This document shows, piece by piece, positions 61,350 to 64,000 of a DNA stretch of 64,000 nucleotides. The DNA comes from Hypomesus transpacificus (Eukaryota > Chordata > Actinopteri > Osmeriformes > Osmeridae). A program made the position numbers and the translations under genes. Location of the stretch: the NCBI RefSeq assembly GCF_021917145.1, contig NC_061081.1:8130269-8194268 (forward strand), written 5' to 3'. The stretch's first letter is position 1; each line of letters opens with the position of its first letter. The notes beneath the pieces were generated by a model. That model worked only from the letters and a program-made list of their open reading frames with translations. It ran no database searches and was not told the origin of the DNA.

Positions 61350-63910
61350 GAGCCAATCACCTGCAACCAGGAAGGAAAGGGTCCAATCTTCAATGAGAAG
61401 AACTAAAGAAACAATTGTTTTGTTGTACTCTACTCTACATTCATACTCTATTTCTTATGCTTAAAATAATTTCTGTTTTCAATTCTATACTGTTCAACTT
61501 ATTGTACTACGTGGATGACACAAAGTTGAGACATTAACATGTTTTTATTCTATCAAAGCAACTGAAGAGGTTTTCTGTTATTTAGTTAGTTTATTTTTAA
61601 CAAAGAAAAAGTACAACATTTAGTTTTCTCATGGTTCCACTATGGTTACATGTAAAGAAAGAATGTCAATGTCCTTCCCTTGTACATTTAAATGAATTGC
61701 AGCTTTTCAAGCAACAGGGTATAAGGCAGTAACTTCTGTTACCAATTAATCTTTTGATTTAGGCTTTTCAAATTGGATTTGGCTTATCCACAAATGGGCT
61801 TATTGTATAAGTATTTTTTACAGTGCAAATATATAGATAAAGAAACTGTTTACACAACTGCTACAATGGACACGCACCATGGAAACAAAGTCACAGTGAG
61901 AGAAATGGAAGTCATCTTAGATTTTTGTAACAGGGTCTTCAACATAATTTCCCTAATGAGTACCCCAGTATTTCTACCTGACTAAAAATGAACCCATCAT
62001 TTCATACAACCTTTAATACTGTAGGTTTTCAGAAGTTAGATATGAAGAGTAGTATGAATATAGCTTATGTTTACAGTCACAAAATCCTACGAAGCAAATA
62101 ATTTGAGGTATGAAAAAAAGAAAAGAAATCGAATACTCATTTCATACAAAAAGGCAATTATTTTTTAACAGTGTAAAGACTCTACAGTAAGGTGCCAACT
62201 AGGAAACAGAAGCAGTGGGTGACATCATCATTGTTTGACACTGGCACAGAGTAGAAGACAAGCTACAACAAGACAAAAAGATACAGGACCTGTTCTAAAG
62301 GGACCCTAAACCTTTATATTCTGTAGCAAAGTAGTTTTATCCTTTCGTCTAGGACTTGCTGGGTTTTGGAGTTCATCTAGGACTCGCTAGGATCTAGGAC
62401 TTCGCAGAAACATACGTCCTGCGTTCTGACGCATAGTTCACTAACAGAACTCTACAGTGCTGAATCAATACTGCTCCAGACAGGGACAAACAGACCCACA
62501 TACGTTAACACTGCGATCAGGAGTCTGAGTCTGTTAGTTTCAGTTAGGTGGGGAAAAAACTGAAGAAAGCAGGGTTGAAAACTTATTTAAAGTTTTTCAA
62601 ATTTAATGTTTCCAACTTGGAATATAAAAAAAAAATCCCTGGCTTAAAGGCAGGGTAGGCAATGTTGTTGAGAAGCATATGTGTAATATTTGCTTAATAA
62701 ACTTCACATCCTGATAGCAACCAATTCATCTCAAGCTTTGACAGTAAAATGAAATCAATCTGATATCTGTGGGCATCGCAGGACTAATAGCTATTATAAA
62801 GGTTGAACCGGCACTAATGATTGGACGGAATTTGAACCGAATGCAATGACTGGATGGACTAGTTGTCTGTTTGTCTACCAACCTCATGGCAGTAGTCAGG
62901 CAGCATGTTCATGTGTTCTGGAGGAGTGGCTTTTAAGGGAGGGGTGGGATATTTTGGTTTGAATCCTTTCAAACTCAATCAAAAATTAAGATAAGATAAT
63001 CCTTTATTAGTCCCACAGTGGGGACATTTGCAATCGCTAGGTTCACAAAACTTTCCTATCCTGCCTTTAACTTCCCGGAAAGTTTCATAACGTTTTCCAC
63101 GCATTGCAAAGGATTTGTCTAGTTTTACCTATGTTACAGTACAGCAAGCATTAGATGTACAAAAAATGCGATTCGATATGCAAATGCTTTACCAAACTGT
63201 TACACAACAACAAATTAATTTGAGATTCTTTGCTTAATTCTCTTTGTAATGGCAAGTGATTAAAGCCATTTTATGTGCAATATTTACATTTATAATGTTC
63301 TCAGCTTACAGAATATTCCTTCATAAGGCTATAGACTAGGACAAACGCTGTGCGTTTCAATACACTCACACACACAGGCCAGGTGCAAATTAAAAAACGA
63401 TTCTCAAACAGAGAAACAAAAGGCCAACACACTGCAACATCTTCCTTCAAGAAGATGGCCTTCATCAGTGTTGATTTTCAAGTCAAAGGTGCTCAGACTA
63501 AAAGCAACTTCAAACATCCAAAAACCCTCCTTTGAACTTAATTGATGATAGGACAGAGGGGATTCAGCACCCTGTTGTGAGTTTCTTGAAGAATGTTAAT
63601 TGAATTAGGCTTCAACAAGAAAGTCTGTCAGTATTAAAGTATACTCAGTAACACTCAATTAGACAACATTGATATTCTGCAGAGGAATTTCTGACAATAA
63701 AACTAAGACTGGGGACTAACAGTCTAAGCAACCATTGTATGTTTAGGGAAAGGTGGCAATGTTGTGGATGTCCTTATTGTTGATCTCTCCACCTTTTACC
63801 CCTAAGACAATCTCCCTCACCCTGAAGAGGATCAACACAAACCAAAGCAGACAGTATGCTTCCGGGCTACAGCAGCGCTACACAGCAGGGTCCTCCCCAG
63901 GCAGAGGGCC
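61350..63910. other. Convergent 3' UTR region of grhpr (+) and the zinc-finger gene (-)
   Basis: No coding exon is supported. AT-rich, with no clear AATAAA close after the grhpr stop. The minus strand has AATAAA-type signals near 61543 and 61589, so the zinc-finger gene may have a 2.3-kb 3' UTR. A MITE sits at 62644-63070. Confidence 0.4.
62644..63070. mobile_element. piggyBac-type MITE with TTAA ends
   Basis: Both borders are TTAA. Inside them the left end aggcagggtagg is inverted as cctatcctgcct at the right, with one mismatch. The TTAA target duplication is typical of piggyBac elements. It is 427 bp and has no open frame. Inside, 62987-63030 holds the common fish motif agataagataatcctttatt followed by agtcccacagtgggga, perhaps a nested insertion. 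Confidence 0.65.
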
Positions 63911-64000
63911 TCACAGCATGCCGCCAGGCATGTTGCTGTTCTGCCACCTGAGGCAGGTGGTCTTGGAGTGTTTGTAGAGGTGGGAGGACTGGCTAAAGCG
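63911..64000 (-). CDS. zbtb5: C-terminal end of a zinc-finger protein, probably Zbtb5 (truncated by window edge)
   Basis: Reading the minus strand from the window edge gives 29 codons and a stop (63913-63911). It begins RFSQSSHLYKHSKTTCLRWQ, the second half of a zinc finger with the F-x5-L-x2-H spacing. The last ligand is C (C2HC type), and a short tail ends PGGML. The neighbouring gene of GRHPR in human 9p13 is ZBTB5, a BTB-zinc-finger repressor arranged convergently, and this is the same position and orientation. The fragment is too short to prove the name from sequence alone. Confidence 0.6.
   Translation of the reverse strand, partial: RFSQSSHLYKHSKTTCLRWQNSNMPGGML

Overview
The window is nuclear DNA from a ray-finned fish, almost certainly a teleost. 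Every gene is split into short exons with GT-AG borders. Microsatellites ((GT)n, (AG)n, (TCTG)n) are very dense. There are teleost-type interspersed repeats: a tRNA-derived SINE whose 3' tail resembles L2, and small DNA-transposon derivatives. All recognised proteins are vertebrate orthologues. I cannot fix the species.

Layout, left to right. (1) 1-17.7 kb: 3' half of pax5 (+), five constant coding exons, one possible extra cassette exon and a long 3' UTR. (2) 17.7-24.5 kb: mostly intergenic, with a MITE inside a 15-bp minisatellite and a small unrecognised three-exon membrane-protein gene (-). (3) 24.5-30.5 kb: complete melk (-), 17 coding exons. (4) 31.8-37.5 kb: a short-form thsd4/adamtsl6 gene (+) whose central linker is a mucin-like coding minisatellite. 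(5) 37.5-46.1 kb: complete ptpn9 (-), 13 coding exons, tail-to-tail with thsd4. (6) 47.3-57.9 kb: complete uba6 (-), 32 coding exons. (7) 58.6-61.35 kb: complete grhpr (+), 9 exons, head-to-head with uba6. (8) 63.9-64.0 kb: the last 29 codons of a zinc-finger gene (-), probably zbtb5.

In human, PAX5, MELK, GRHPR and ZBTB5 lie together at 9p13.2, whereas THSD4 and PTPN9 are on 15q23-q24 and UBA6 is on 4q13. The window therefore looks like a conserved 9p13-type block with three genes of other origin lying between melk and grhpr. The genes are not an operon and share no pathway: a B-cell/midbrain transcription factor, a mitotic kinase, a fibrillin-associated matrix protein, a vesicle phosphatase, a ubiquitin/FAT10 E1 enzyme and a glyoxylate reductase.

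The most unusual signal is that three of these genes (thsd4, uba6, grhpr) each have a minisatellite whose first unit starts exactly at a 5' splice site, so the donor is repeated 8 to about 14 times in tandem. Exon joins were built by hand from reading frame, splice consensus and remembered family sequences. Phases close for all complete genes (melk 672 aa, thsd4 1053, ptpn9 800, uba6 1027, grhpr 359 or 327 aa), but individual borders may be off by a few bases.
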